Of a stretch of 64,000 nt of DNA, positions 19,284 through 30,772 are shown in pieces (within the stretch, counting starts at the first letter, position 1; each line of letters begins with the position of its first letter). The position numbers were made by a program, and so were the translations under genes. This DNA comes from Herbiconiux gentiana (GTDB lineage: Bacteria; Actinomycetota; Actinomycetes; Actinomycetales; Microbacteriaceae), in assembly GCF_024978135.1 (NCBI RefSeq), contig NZ_JANTEZ010000003.1, positions 434,001 to 498,000 on the forward strand, written 5' to 3'. The notes under the pieces are model-generated. The model had not been told where the DNA came from. It searched no databases and worked only from the letters and a program-made list of their open reading frames with translations.

Positions 19284-19922
19284 TCAGTCGACCTTCGCGA
19301 GCCGGGCCGAGGCGTGGGTGCGGAGGTCTTGGCCGAGGGCCGCGATGTCCCACGCCCAGAGCAGGTGGTTGTCGACGAGACCGTAGAGACGGGTGGCGGC
19401 CGCGTACTCCTTGGCCGAGCGGGTGCGCACGACCGCGTCGGTGGCGAGGTCGATGCGCGGGCCCTTGACCTGGCCGAGGTAGAGCTCGCTGACGCCGGTG
19501 GGATGCACGATGGCCACCTCGATGTCGAAGCCCTCGGCCGCGTTGCGGAGTGTCTCGACCGACTGGGCGGTGTTGAACGGGCGCGGGCCCTCGCCCGGGA
19601 GCATGCCGGGGCCGGTGTCGCCCTCGATGTGCAGACGGCTGAGGCGCCAGAACCCGGTCTCGGCGGTGAGCGGCGTGGGCTCGGTCTCGTCGCCCTGGGG
19701 CAGCAGCCAGCTCGACGAGCTGTAGTTCAGGAACGGCAGGCCGTCATGGCTGAAGCTGATGCGCTGGCCGAACTCGCGCGAGATGCGCGTGGGCTCGGTG
19801 CCCTCGTCGGTGCCCTCGGGCGGGTCGATGGCGTAGTCGATGACGCCGGTGCCCTCCCACACGCCGATCAGCCAGGAGAGGGGGACGAGTTCTGCGGGGA
19901 GCCCCGTCGGGATCTCGATCAC
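19284..19922 (-). CDS. FABP-like / nitrobindin family protein
   Basis: A 212-residue protein predicted as a ten-stranded beta barrel of the DUF1794 (nitrobindin, heme-binding-like) family. The family marks are WLIGVWEGTG near the N-terminus, GFWRLSRLH in the middle and ATRLYGLV...LLWAWDIAA near the C-terminus. True nitrobindins bind heme through a C-terminal histidine in this last block; I do not see an obvious one at that place, so heme binding is doubtful. It lies one base upstream of ygfZ, a pairing seen in other actinobacteria. Confidence 0.85.
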   Translation of the reverse strand: MIEIPTGLPAELVPLSWLIGVWEGTGVIDYAIDPPEGTDEGTEPTRISREFGQRISFSHDGLPFLNYSSSSWLLPQGDETEPTPLTAETGFWRLSRLHIEGDTGPGMLPGEGPRPFNTAQSVETLRNAAEGFDIEVAIVHPTGVSELYLGQVKGPRIDLATDAVVRTRSAKEYAAATRLYGLVDNHLLWAWDIAALGQDLRTHASARLAKVD

Positions 19923-19938
19923 GCTCGAGCCCGCCCGC

Positions 19939-20052
19939 TCAGCGCTGGCCGCGGAAGAGCTTGTAGATGACGACCCCGGAGGTCCAGGCGATCGCGAGAG
20001 ACGCGAGCCCGAGAAGGCCGATGAACAGGAGTTCGAGCGCGACGTAGGACAT
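19939..20052 (-). CDS. Very small membrane protein (37 aa)
   Basis: An ATG at 20050-20052 opens a 37-residue frame: a short MSYVALE head, one hydrophobic helix of about 24 residues, and a basic YKLFRGQR tail ending at TGA 19939-19941. It sits two bases after the next gene upstream and 17 bases before the nitrobindin-like gene, all on one strand. That tight packing and the clean positive-inside helix argue for a real gene. Function unknown. Confidence 0.65.
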   Translation of the reverse strand: MSYVALELLFIGLLGLASLAIAWTSGVVIYKLFRGQR

Positions 20053-20054
20053 GA

Positions 20055-20342
20055 CTAGATCTTAGCCCCCGCCGCGAACGCGATGGGCGCGAGCACGGCC
20101 GTCGCCACGGCCAGGATGACCACCGCGCCGCCGAGGCTCGCCGAGACGCGGTCGACGAAACCCTTGCGCACGGGCACCAGCAGCTGCACCCCGAAGGTGA
20201 CGACGAGCGCCAGCCCCAGCACCACGGGCAGGAAGACCAGGAAGCTCGCGGGCGGCACGAACAGCCCGACCGCGACGACCGCCACGAGGGACAGGATCCA
20301 CACCGGCACTACGCTTCTCATGAGCAGACTCATACCCGCCAT
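20055..20342 (-). CDS. Small multi-pass membrane protein
   Basis: A 95-residue hydrophobic protein with three likely membrane segments (about 9-31, 34-55 and 66-90) separated by a basic VPVRKGF loop. No known domain is recognised. ATG codons at 20342, 20333 and 20321 are all possible; no clear ribosome site precedes the first, and a TACTAC-like -10 about 10 bases before it would make the message leaderless. It heads the operon that continues through the 37-residue protein, nitrobindin-like, ygfZ and FUSC genes. It is divergent from glnR. Confidence 0.7.
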   Translation of the reverse strand: MAGMSLLMRSVVPVWILSLVAVVAVGLFVPPASFLVFLPVVLGLALVVTFGVQLLVPVRKGFVDRVSASLGGAVVILAVATAVLAPIAFAAGAKI

Positions 20343-20388
20343 TCTGCCCGAGTAGTATGAAGCGCAGTCATTCTCTGGAGGATCCCAC

Positions 20389-21081
20389 GTGGCGCAGTTG
20401 TTGATCCTGACCTCTGCGGTCGACCGCGAGGTGCTTCCGGCGCTCTCGCTCCTCAGTCATCGAACGCGCCAGATCCCCGCTGAACCCTCGCAGCTCGTGA
20501 ACACCCCGAACAGCGACCTCATCTTCGTCGACGCCCGGCACGACCTCGCCTCGGCCCGCTCGCTCTGCAAGATCCTCAGCACCACCGGCATCGGCGTGCC
20601 GGTCGTGCTCATCCTCACCGAGGGCGGGCTCACCGCCGTCAGCGCCGAGTGGGGCGCGGCCGACGTGGTGCTCGAATCGGCCGGTCCGGCCGAGGTCGAC
20701 ACGCGCATCCGGCTCGCCATCGGCCGTCAGGTGCAAGACCAGTCGACCTCGAAGATCCAGGCCTCGGGAGTCGTCATCGACGAGGCCAGCTACTCGGCCC
20801 GCGTGCACGGGCGTCCGCTCGACCTCACCTTCAAGGAGTTCGAGCTGCTGCGCTTCTTCGCCATGCACCCATCCCGGGTGTTCACCCGCGAGCAGCTGCT
20901 CAGCGAGGTGTGGGGCTACGACTACTTCGGCGGCACCCGCACGGTCGACGTGCACGTGCGGCGCCTCCGCGCGAAGCTCGGCGACCTCGAGTCGTTGATC
21001 GGCACCGTGCGCAACGTCGGCTACCGGTTCAACTTCTTCGAGGACGACAATGACCGACTCGCTCACACTCTCGGTCAGTAG
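20389..21081 (+). CDS. glnR: GlnR-like atypical response regulator
   Basis: A 230-residue OmpR-type regulator. The N-terminal receiver has an aspartate at position 48 (LIFVDARHD) but lacks the usual acidic pair at the first strand, the hallmark of GlnR, which works without a partner kinase. The winged helix (about 128-222) has [23 protein letters not shown] and [16 protein letters not shown]. GlnR controls nitrogen assimilation genes in actinomycetes. The segments [22 protein letters not shown] and [14 protein letters not shown] match the GlnR pattern. The GTG start has GGAGG upstream. A neighbouring mshD matches the mycobacterial order. Confidence 0.9.
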   Translation: MAQLLILTSAVDREVLPALSLLSHRTRQIPAEPSQLVNTPNSDLIFVDARHDLASARSLCKILSTTGIGVPVVLILTEGGLTAVSAEWGAADVVLESAGPAEVDTRIRLAIGRQVQDQSTSKIQASGVVIDEASYSARVHGRPLDLTFKEFELLRFFAMHPSRVFTREQLLSEVWGYDYFGGTRTVDVHVRRLRAKLGDLESLIGTVRNVGYRFNFFEDDNDRLAHTLGQ

Positions 21082-21946
21082 CCCCGACGAGGCGCGGGAG
21101 CCGTTCCTCCGACTCGTCGCCCGGGCGGCGCTCGTCGACGGACAGCACCCCTTCAACGATCAGGCTCAGATCGACGCGGGCAAGGGCGCCCGGTCGCTGC
21201 TGCTCGCCGAGCGCGGCGGCACCGTGGTGGGTGCGGCGATCGTAGGCCAGGGCGAGCTCGAGTTCGTGATCGACCCCGAGTGGCGCGGAGAGGGCCTCGG
21301 CCGTCAGCTGCTCAGCATCGTGCTGCGCAACAACGCGCAGGGTCCGCTGCTCGCCTGGGCGCACGGCGACCACCCGGCCAGCCGCCGGCTCGCCGAGAAC
21401 TACCGCTTCGACGCCGTGCGCACACTGCTGCAGCTGCGCCGCGACCTGTCGCCCGGGGTGTCCGCCCCGCGCACCGAGATCCCCTCGGGCTTCGAGGTCG
21501 TGCCCTACCGCGGTGGCCGCGACGCCGACGACTGGGTCGAACTGAACTCCCGCGTCTTCGCCGGCCACGCCGAGCAGGGTTCGATCACGGCCGACGACCT
21601 GCGCTTCCGCCAGTCGGAGGCCTGGTTCGACCCCGACGACTTCCTGCTGCTGCGCGACGACCGCGGCCGCCTCATCGGCTACAACTGGCTGAAGATCGAG
21701 CCGGGCGACACGGTGGGCGAGATCTACGTGATCGGGGTCGAGGAGGGTCACGCCGGGCAGGGGCTCGGCCGCCATCTGATGAACGCCGGCCTCAGCCGCC
21801 TCGCTGAACGCGGCTGCACCCAGGCCGCCCTCTACGTCGACGCCGACAACACGCGGGCCGTCGCGCTCTACCGCTCGCTCGGCTTCACCGACCACACCAT
21901 CGACGTGCAGTACGCGCAGCGCACGGCGCGACGGTCGGCCCGGTAG
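21050..21946 (+). CDS. mshD: Mycothiol synthase MshD
   Basis: MshD acetylates Cys-GlcN-Ins to finish mycothiol, the main low-molecular-weight thiol of actinobacteria. The 298 residues hold two tandem GNAT domains (about 10-140 and 150-298). The C-terminal one keeps the acetyl-CoA loop GQGLGRHLM near residue 235 and [14 protein letters not shown] before it; the N-terminal one has [11 protein letters not shown]. The start overlaps glnR by 32 bases in another frame. Confidence 0.94.
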   Translation: MTDSLTLSVSSPDEAREPFLRLVARAALVDGQHPFNDQAQIDAGKGARSLLLAERGGTVVGAAIVGQGELEFVIDPEWRGEGLGRQLLSIVLRNNAQGPLLAWAHGDHPASRRLAENYRFDAVRTLLQLRRDLSPGVSAPRTEIPSGFEVVPYRGGRDADDWVELNSRVFAGHAEQGSITADDLRFRQSEAWFDPDDFLLLRDDRGRLIGYNWLKIEPGDTVGEIYVIGVEEGHAGQGLGRHLMNAGLSRLAERGCTQAALYVDADNTRAVALYRSLGFTDHTIDVQYAQRTARRSAR

Positions 21947-21950
21947 CGGC

Positions 21951-24143
21951 ATGGGGGCGCCGCGCGGGCGACGACGGCTGGCCGCGGGCATCGCCCTGGC
22001 GCTCGGCGCCCTGCTGGCGCTGACGCCGCTGAACCCCGGGGCCGTGCCGTCGGCGAGCGCCGCCGACTCCCCGGCCCGGCCGTTCGGCTCGCACCCGGTA
22101 CCGCGCGCTTCCGGTGCCGCCTCCCCGCCCGGCGGCGTCTCGGCTGCCGATTCCGCCACCGCGGCCGCCTACGACGCGTGGAAGTCGCGCTATCTGAAGG
22201 CGGGGTGCGGTGACGGCCGCTACTACGTCGACGCCTCCACGGCGACGAAGTACCTCGTGGTCTCCGAGGGGCAGGGCTACGGGATGGTCGTCACCGCCCT
22301 GATGGCCGGCCACGACCCGAAGGCGCGAGCGTACTTCGACGGGCTCTACCGCTACGTGCTCGACCACCCGAGCTCGGGCGACCCGCAGCTGATGGCCTGG
22401 CACCAGCTGAAGGACTGCAGCGACGAGCCGGGCAGCGACAGCTCGGCGAGCGACGGCGACCTCGACATCGCCTACGCGCTCCTGCTCGCCGACACCCAGT
22501 GGGGTTCGGCCGGTGCCGTGGACTACGCCGGCGAGGCCCGCCGGGTGATCGCGGCGATCAAGCGCAGCGCCATGAGCCCCGACACCGCACTCCCCCTGCT
22601 CGGCGACTGGGTCGGCCCCGACAGCGACTACCGCGACGGGGTGCGCACCTCCGACCTCATGGTCGGTCACTTCCGGGCCTTCCAGGCGGCGACGGGCGAC
22701 CCGTACTGGGGCGAGGCGGCCACGGCGGCGCTCGACCTGGTCGAGACGCTGCAGCGCACGGCGGCTGCAGACACGGGCCTCCTCCCCGACTTCGCGATCC
22801 GCACCGGCACGACTCCCGTGCCCGCTCCCCCGAAGTACCTGGAATCGGTGAACGACGGCACCTTCGGCTACAACGCCTGCCGCACCCCGTGGCGACTCGC
22901 CTCCTCGGCGCTGCTCGCCGGCGACACCCGCGCCGCGGCCGCGGCCGGGCGGATGGCGGGCTGGGCCGTCGGCGCCACGAAGGGCGACCCCGCCCTCCTG
23001 CGCGCGGGCTACCAGCTCGACGGCACCCCCACCGCGGACTTCTCCGACGTCGCCTTCCTCGCGCCCATGGTCGCCGGCGCCGCCGTCTCCTCCAGCCGGC
23101 AGAGCTGGGTGAACGCGGGCTGGCCCCAGCTCGTCACAGCGGGGACCGCCGGCTACTATTCGGACACCCTCCGCCTCCAGGCGATGCTGCTCGTCTCGAA
23201 CAACGCCTGGCAGCCGACCACGCGAGCACCGGCGGGAGTGCATCGCATCGGCGGCGCCGACCGCTTCGTGGTCTCCGCGGCCATCTCCGCCGCGTCCTTC
23301 CCGCGCGGTACGCCCACCGTCTACGTCGCCTCGGGCGAGAACTTCCCCGACGCCCTCTCGGCCTCCGCCGCGGCAGGAGCGTTCGGCGGCCCGGTGCTGC
23401 TGGTGCGGCGCGACTCCCTGCCGCCCGACGTTCTGAACGAGCTCACCCGACTCGAGCCCGACCGCATCGTGCTGCTCGGCGGCCCCAACTCCGTCGGCGC
23501 CGCCGTCGAGCGAGCCCTCGCCGCCGTCGCCCCCGTCACCCGCATCGGCGGCGCCGACCGCTTCGAGGTCTCGGCCCGCGTGTCGGCGGCGGCGTTCCCG
23601 CGCGGCGCCGGAACCGTCTACGTCGCCTCGGGCGAGACCTTCCCCGACGCCCTCGCCGGCTCGGCCGCCGCCGGCCACGACCGCGGTCCGGTGCTGCTCG
23701 TGCGCCGCGACGGCGTGCCGACGCCGATCGGCATCGAGCTGCGCCGCCTGCAGCCGACGTCCATCGTGCTCCTCGGCGGTCCGAACGCCGTCTCCGAGAC
23801 CACGAAGGCCGCGCTGGCGACGATCGCCCCCGTCTCGCGGGTCTCCGGCGCCGACCGCTTCGCCGTGGCCGCCTCGCTCTCGGCCCGCGTCTTCCCCGCG
23901 CCCGGCACCTCCACCGTCTACGTCGCCTCGGGTGCCACCTTCCCCGACGCCCTGTCGGGCTCGGCCGCGGCGATCGCGGTCGGCGCCCCCGTGCTCCTCG
24001 TCACGCGCGACGCGATCCCCGCCGCCATCGCGGCCGAGCTGAAGCGCCTGAAGCCGGCTCGCATCGTCGTGCTCGGCGGAACCGCCCCGGTCTCCTCGGC
24101 GACCGAGGCCGCCCTGCGGGCCTATCTCGCCCCGTCGGGCTGA
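21951..24143 (+). CDS. Secreted family 8 glycoside hydrolase with cell-wall-binding repeats
   Basis: A 730-residue protein: signal peptide (about 1-42), a family 8 hydrolase domain (about 65-420), and three C-terminal cell-wall-binding type 2 repeats. In the catalytic part Glu106 in SEGQGYGM and Asp168 in SDGDLDIAYALLLAD match the acid and a conserved aspartate of GH8 enzymes (endoglucanase, xylanase, chitosanase, bacterial cellulose-synthesis BcsZ). Repeats with (I/V)(G/S)GADRF starts near 430, 529 and 628 should hold it on the cell surface. The substrate cannot be read. It starts four bases after mshD yet shares no obvious function with it. Confidence 0.88.
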   Translation: MGAPRGRRRLAAGIALALGALLALTPLNPGAVPSASAADSPARPFGSHPVPRASGAASPPGGVSAADSATAAAYDAWKSRYLKAGCGDGRYYVDASTATKYLVVSEGQGYGMVVTALMAGHDPKARAYFDGLYRYVLDHPSSGDPQLMAWHQLKDCSDEPGSDSSASDGDLDIAYALLLADTQWGSAGAVDYAGEARRVIAAIKRSAMSPDTALPLLGDWVGPDSDYRDGVRTSDLMVGHFRAFQAATGDPYWGEAATAALDLVETLQRTAAADTGLLPDFAIRTGTTPVPAPPKYLESVNDGTFGYNACRTPWRLASSALLAGDTRAAAAAGRMAGWAVGATKGDPALLRAGYQLDGTPTADFSDVAFLAPMVAGAAVSSSRQSWVNAGWPQLVTAGTAGYYSDTLRLQAMLLVSNNAWQPTTRAPAGVHRIGGADRFVVSAAISAASFPRGTPTVYVASGENFPDALSASAAAGAFGGPVLLVRRDSLPPDVLNELTRLEPDRIVLLGGPNSVGAAVERALAAVAPVTRIGGADRFEVSARVSAAAFPRGAGTVYVASGETFPDALAGSAAAGHDRGPVLLVRRDGVPTPIGIELRRLQPTSIVLLGGPNAVSETTKAALATIAPVSRVSGADRFAVAASLSARVFPAPGTSTVYVASGATFPDALSGSAAAIAVGAPVLLVTRDAIPAAIAAELKRLKPARIVVLGGTAPVSSATEAALRAYLAPSG
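23239..24138 (+). repeat. Three tandem cell-wall-binding type 2 repeats (within the GH8 gene)
   Basis: Three units of about 98 codons each begin at 23239, 23535 and 23832. Every unit has GADRF, VYVASGxxFPDALxxSAAA, PVLLVxRDxxP and IVLLGG or IVVLGG. This is the CW_binding_2 domain that anchors clostridial and actinobacterial surface proteins. Confidence 0.9.
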
Positions 24144-24186
24144 CCCGTTCATCCGCTGGACACGTCGTGGGTGACATGATGTTCGC

Positions 24187-26363
<2,177 letters not shown>

Positions 26364-26367
<4 letters not shown>

Positions 26368-27290
26368 CGGTCTTCGCCGCGGGAGCGGTGTGCTGGCGGG
26401 TCGTCGACGGCAAGGTGAAGGTGCTGGTCATCCACCGTTCGGCCCACCGCGACGTCTCGCTGCCGAAGGGCAAGGTCGACCCCGGCGAGACCCTGCCGCA
26501 GACCGCCGTGCGCGAGGTCGTCGAGGAGACCGGGCTCGCCGTCACCCTCGGCGTGCCCCTCGGCATGACGAACTACACCATGCCGAACGGCCGCGAGAAG
26601 GTCGTGCACTACTGGGCCGCCGAGGTCACCGACGCCGCCGTGCTCGCGTCGTCGTTCCTGCCCAACGGCGAGGTCGCGGCGCTCGAGTGGCTGCCCATCC
26701 GCAAGGCCCTCTCGGCCCTCACCTACGAGCGCGACGCCGAGATCGTCGAGCGGTTCAGGATGCTCGTCGACGAGGGTGTCACGCGCACCTTCGCCGTGAT
26801 CGCCCTCCGCCACGCCAAGGCCGTCCCGCCCTACCAGTTCGACGGGCCCGACGCCTCCCGGCACCTCACCGAACGCGGACGCGGCGAGGCGAAGTCCATC
26901 GTCCCCGCCCTCGCCAGCTTCGGCCCCGCGCGCATCGTCAGCTCGACCGCGAAGCGCTGCCGGCAGACCGTCGAACCGCTCTCGAAGACCCTGCACCTCG
27001 ACGTCAAGACGACGGATGCGATCAGCCAAGACGCGTTCGAGTCGGGCGACGACGGAATCCGCGAGGTGGTCGGCAAGCGCATCCGCAAGCGCATCACGAC
27101 GGTGCTCTGCAGCCACGGCCCCGTGCTGCCCGAGATCGTGCGCGAGGTCGCCCTGGCCACCGGAACGGCGTCGCGCGTGAGCGCCTCGCGGGCCGGCGAC
27201 CTGCCGGTGGCGGGCTTCTCGGTGCTGCACCTCTCGGTCGACCGCCCGGGCTCCGGCATCATCGCGATCGAGACGCACGTGCCGCAGTAG
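26364..27290 (+). CDS. Nudix hydrolase fused to histidine phosphatase (MutT1-like)
   Basis: A 308-residue two-domain protein. The Nudix domain (about 1-140) carries the full box [20 protein letters not shown]. The C-terminal domain is a histidine phosphatase with the RHAKA active-site start near residue 155 and a later SHGP histidine. This architecture is that of mycobacterial MutT1, which cleans oxidised guanine nucleotides and hydrolyses diadenosine polyphosphates. The GTG start overlaps the ppk stop (GTGA), so the pair is coupled; both handle phosphoanhydrides. Confidence 0.92.
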
Positions 27291-27319
27291 GCACGGCACC
27301 CTCACGAGGAACTCCGGCT

Positions 27320-27341
27320 GTTCACCTTCCGTTCACCCCTG
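27320..27341 (+). promoter_or_regulatory. Pho box upstream of pstS
   Basis: Two adjacent 11-base direct repeats, GTTCACCTTCC and GTTCACCCCTG, match the actinobacterial PHO-box pattern closely. They end 88 bases before the pstS start and are the expected binding site for the RegX3/PhoP-type regulator under phosphate limitation. Confidence 0.8.
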
Positions 27342-27429
27342 GGCGGCAGGCTCTTAAGCCGTGGCGCTTAGCGTCTCAGACGGGCCCGCACCGGCCCGAC
27401 CTGACATCACTCCGAAAGGGAGATTCCTC

Positions 27430-28533
27430 GTGAAGCTCAAGCGCTATGCCGCCCCCGCGGTCATCGCCATCACCGCAGCCCTCGCCCTGAGCGCCTGCGC
27501 CTCGAACGAAGGCGGCGCTCCCGCCGCCGGCGGCTCCTCCGACGCCGCCGCCTCGACTCTCACCGGCACCCTGACCGGTATCGGCTCCTCGGCCCAGGGC
27601 TCGGCCCAGGAGGCCTGGATCGCCGCGTTCCAGACCGCGAACCCCGACGTCACCGTCAACTACGACCCGCAGGGCTCCGGCGCCGGTCGCGAGAGCTTCA
27701 TCTCCGGCGCGTCCGCCTTCGCCGGCTCCGACTCGGCCCTGAACGACGACGAGCTCGCCGGCTCGTTCGCCAGCTGCGCCCCCGACACCAAGGCGATCGA
27801 CCTGCCGGTCTACATCTCGCCGATCGCCGTCGTGTTCAACGTCGAGGGCGTGAAGGACCTGAACCTCGACGCGACCACCATCGCGAACATCTTCTCGGGC
27901 AAGATCACCACCTGGAACGACCCGGCCATCGCCGCGCTGAACGCCGACGCGACGCTCCCCTCGGCCCCGATCACCGCCGTTCACCGTTCGGACGACTCGG
28001 GCACCACGAAGAACTTCACCGACTACCTCGGCAAGGTCGCCCCCGAGGCGTGGGCCGAGAAGGCCGCCGACGCGTTCCCCTTCCAGTCGGGTGAGGGCGC
28101 GCAGGGCACCTCCGGTGTCATCCAGGCCGTCACCAACGGCGTGAACACCATCGGCTACGCCGACGCCTCGAAGGCCGGCGACCTCGGTGTCGCCAAGATC
28201 AAGGTCGGCGACGAGTTCGTCGAGTACACCGCCGAGGGCGCTGCCGCCGTCGTCGAGGAGTCGCCGCTGGTCGAGGGCCGTGAGGCCAACGACCTCGCCG
28301 TCGCCCTCGACCGCTCGACCACCGACCCGAGCCACTACCCGCTGGTGCTCGTGTCGTACGCGATCGCGTGCCAGGAGTACGCCGACGCCGCCCAGGCCGA
28401 CCTCGTGAAGGCCTACATCGGCTACATCGCCTCGGAGGAGGGCCAGCAGGTGGCCGCCGACGCCGCCGGTGCCGCGCCGCTCTCGGCCGACCTGTCGTCG
28501 AAGGTCGCCGCCGCGATCGAGACCATCAAGTAA
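27430..28533 (+). CDS. pstS: Phosphate ABC transporter substrate-binding lipoprotein PstS
   Basis: PstS captures phosphate outside the membrane. The 367 residues start with a lipoprotein signal (lipobox LSAC, Cys23). The phosphate pocket motifs TGIGSSAQGSAQEAW, SGAGRESF, FAGSDSALN and HRSDDSGTTKNF are present. The GTG at 27430 is chosen because AAAGGGAG lies just upstream and it opens directly into a signal peptide. A Pho box precedes the gene and a strong hairpin follows it. Confidence 0.96.
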   Translation: MKLKRYAAPAVIAITAALALSACASNEGGAPAAGGSSDAAASTLTGTLTGIGSSAQGSAQEAWIAAFQTANPDVTVNYDPQGSGAGRESFISGASAFAGSDSALNDDELAGSFASCAPDTKAIDLPVYISPIAVVFNVEGVKDLNLDATTIANIFSGKITTWNDPAIAALNADATLPSAPITAVHRSDDSGTTKNFTDYLGKVAPEAWAEKAADAFPFQSGEGAQGTSGVIQAVTNGVNTIGYADASKAGDLGVAKIKVGDEFVEYTAEGAAAVVEESPLVEGREANDLAVALDRSTTDPSHYPLVLVSYAIACQEYADAAQADLVKAYIGYIASEEGQQVAADAAGAAPLSADLSSKVAAAIETIK

Positions 28534-28548
28534 CACCGCTTGTCACCT

Positions 28549-28591
28549 CTGTCCGGTTCCGGTCCCCGCTCGGGGATCCGGAACCGGACAG
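28549..28591 (+). terminator. Strong hairpin between pstS and pstC (leaky terminator or RNA-stabilising stem)
   Basis: A stem of about 19 bp (28549-28567 with 28572-28591, one extra T on the right arm) closes a 4-base loop. There is no T run after it. It lies 15 bases after pstS and is best read as a partial terminator or 3'-end protector that gives more PstS than PstCAB. Confidence 0.65.
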
Positions 28592-28673
28592 AACCGGGTC
28601 AGGGCCCAACCCGAACCCCGCCCCACACCAGCACCCGATGACTCCTCACCCAGGACGACAGGAGACGAGCTCC

Positions 28674-29630
28674 ATGACCACCGCCCCCGTCAAGCCGGCC
28701 GCACCGCCGCGGCTCAAGGCCAAGCAACGGCCGGGTGACCGCATCTTCTCGACCGCCACGGTCGCCGCGGGCTCGCTCATCCTCGTCACCCTCGCCGCCG
28801 TCACGATCTTCCTGATCGCCCAGAGCATCCCCGCCTTCACCGCGGAGCCGGGCGACCTCAAGGGCGGCGCCGAGAACTTCTGGGCCTACGTCGGCCCGCT
28901 GGTGTTCGGCACCATCTGGGCGGCGTTCCTCGCCCTGCTGATCGCCGTGCCGCTCGCCATCGGCATCGCCCTCTTCATCTCGCACTACGCGCCCCGCCGG
29001 CTCGCCCAGGGCCTCGGCTACGTGATCGACCTGCTGGCCGCCGTGCCGAGTGTCGTCTTCGGCCTCTGGGGCATCACGGTGCTCGCACCGTTCGTGCAGC
29101 CCTTCTGGTCCACGCTGGTCGACCTGTTCGGCTGGTTCCCGCTCTTCGCCGGCCCGGTCTCCGGCACCGGCCGCACCATCCTCACCGTCGCCATCGTGCT
29201 GGCGGTGATGATCCTGCCGATCATCACCGCCCTCAGCCGCGAGATCTTCCTGCAGACGCCGAAGCTGCACGAGGAGGCCGCCCTGGCCCTCGGCGCCACC
29301 CGCTGGGAGATGATCCGCACGGCCGTGCTGCCGTTCGGCCGCCCCGGCATCGTGTCCGCCTCGATGCTCGGCCTCGGCCGCGCGCTCGGCGAGACCATGG
29401 CCGTCGCGATGGTGCTCTCGCCCCAGGTTCTGATCTCCTTCGCCCTGCTGCAGTCGACGAACCCCACCACGATCGCCGCGAACATCGCCCTGAACTTCCC
29501 CGAGGCCCACGGCGTCGGGGTGAACGTGCTGATCGCGACCGGCCTCATCCTCTTCGTCATCACCTTCGCGGTGAACTTCATCGCCCGTGCCATCGTCAAC
29601 CGCCGCAAGGCCTTCTCGGGAGCCAACTAG
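28674..29630 (+). CDS. pstC: Phosphate ABC transporter permease PstC
   Basis: A 318-residue membrane protein with about six helices, one half of the phosphate channel. The EAA-type loop is EEAALALGATRWEMIRTAVLP, which docks to PstB, and GLGRALGETMAVAMV is a family signature. The ATG at 28674 follows an AGGAGACGAG about 7 bases upstream; a frame that runs further upstream into the pstS end has no start signal. pstA begins two bases after its stop. Confidence 0.95.
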   Translation: MTTAPVKPAAPPRLKAKQRPGDRIFSTATVAAGSLILVTLAAVTIFLIAQSIPAFTAEPGDLKGGAENFWAYVGPLVFGTIWAAFLALLIAVPLAIGIALFISHYAPRRLAQGLGYVIDLLAAVPSVVFGLWGITVLAPFVQPFWSTLVDLFGWFPLFAGPVSGTGRTILTVAIVLAVMILPIITALSREIFLQTPKLHEEAALALGATRWEMIRTAVLPFGRPGIVSASMLGLGRALGETMAVAMVLSPQVLISFALLQSTNPTTIAANIALNFPEAHGVGVNVLIATGLILFVITFAVNFIARAIVNRRKAFSGAN

Positions 29631-29632
29631 TC

Positions 29633-30733
29633 ATGACGACGACCACCACTCCCCCCACGCGGCAGGCGGAGCCCATCGCCAACTCGCTCACCACGGGCAT
29701 CCTGCCCAAGTACGTGCCGTGGCTGCTGCTCGTCACCAGCTGGGTCATCGTCGGCTCGGTCTTCGTCATCCTGATGGCCGCCGGCGTCAACGAGAACTTC
29801 AACGTCGTCGGTGCCGTGTTCTTCGGCACCGTGCTCTGGGTGATCGTCAACTACGTCGTCTCCCGGGTCTACGAGGGCCCGCGGCCCGCGATGAACCGCT
29901 TCGTCACCTCACTGGTGTCGCTCGCCTTCGTGATCGCACTGCTGCCGCTGATCTCGCTGCTGTACACCGTGATCTCGAACGGCATCCCCCGCTTCGACCT
30001 GCCGTTCTTCAGCGAGTCGATGCGCAACGTGGTGGGCGAGGGCGGCGGCGCGCTGCACGCCATCGTCGGCACGCTCGAGATCACGGGCATGGCCACGCTG
30101 ATCTCGGTGCCGGTGGGCCTGCTCACCGCCATCTACCTGGTCGAGTACGGCCGCGGACACCTCGCCCGCGCGATCACCTTCCTCGTCGACGTGATGACGG
30201 GCATCCCCTCGATCGTCGCCGGACTGTTCGCCTTCGCGTTCTTCGCGCTCATCCTGAACCAGCCGGGTATCCGCTTCGGCTTCGGCGGCGCCGTCGCGCT
30301 GTCGGTGTTGATGATCCCGGTGGTGGTGCGCTCGAGCGAGGAGATGCTGAAGCTCGTGCCGAACGAGCTGCGCGAGGCGGCCTACGCCCTCGGCGTGCCG
30401 AAGTGGCTCACCATCGTCAAGGTCGTGCTGCCCACCTCGATCGCCGGCATCACGACCGGTGTGATGCTCGCCATCTCCCGCGTCATCGGCGAGACCGCGC
30501 CGCTGCTCATCATCGCCGGCTTCACGCAGAGCATGAACTACAACTTGTTCAGCGAGCGCATGATGACGCTGCCGGTGTTCGTCTACACCCAGTACGCCAA
30601 CCAGGGCACGGATGCCCAGGCCTACCTCGACCGCGCGTGGGCCGGCGCCCTCACCCTCGTCGTGATCGTGATGGCCCTGAACCTCGTGGCGCGCATCGTC
30701 GCCAAGGTCTTCTCCCCCAAGCTCGGCCGCTGA
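29633..30733 (+). CDS. pstA: Phosphate ABC transporter permease PstA
   Basis: A 366-residue partner of PstC. It has a hydrophilic head, two early helices (about 24-75) that extend it beyond the minimal family length, and then the six-helix permease core. The docking loop is REAAYALGVPKWLTIVKVVLP, and the family signature ISRVIGETAPLLIIAGF follows. It starts two bases after pstC and precedes pstB by 39 bases, which completes the standard pstSCAB order. Confidence 0.95.
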   Translation: MTTTTTPPTRQAEPIANSLTTGILPKYVPWLLLVTSWVIVGSVFVILMAAGVNENFNVVGAVFFGTVLWVIVNYVVSRVYEGPRPAMNRFVTSLVSLAFVIALLPLISLLYTVISNGIPRFDLPFFSESMRNVVGEGGGALHAIVGTLEITGMATLISVPVGLLTAIYLVEYGRGHLARAITFLVDVMTGIPSIVAGLFAFAFFALILNQPGIRFGFGGAVALSVLMIPVVVRSSEEMLKLVPNELREAAYALGVPKWLTIVKVVLPTSIAGITTGVMLAISRVIGETAPLLIIAGFTQSMNYNLFSERMMTLPVFVYTQYANQGTDAQAYLDRAWAGALTLVVIVMALNLVARIVAKVFSPKLGR

Positions 30734-30772
30734 CCCGGCCTGTCGAACCCACCGCAACCCGAAGGAACTCGA

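Noticed and set aside
24147-24186. Possible Pho box before ppk (GTTCATCCGCT near 24147)
   Set aside because: Only one repeat unit fits; the next 11 bases do not keep the core.
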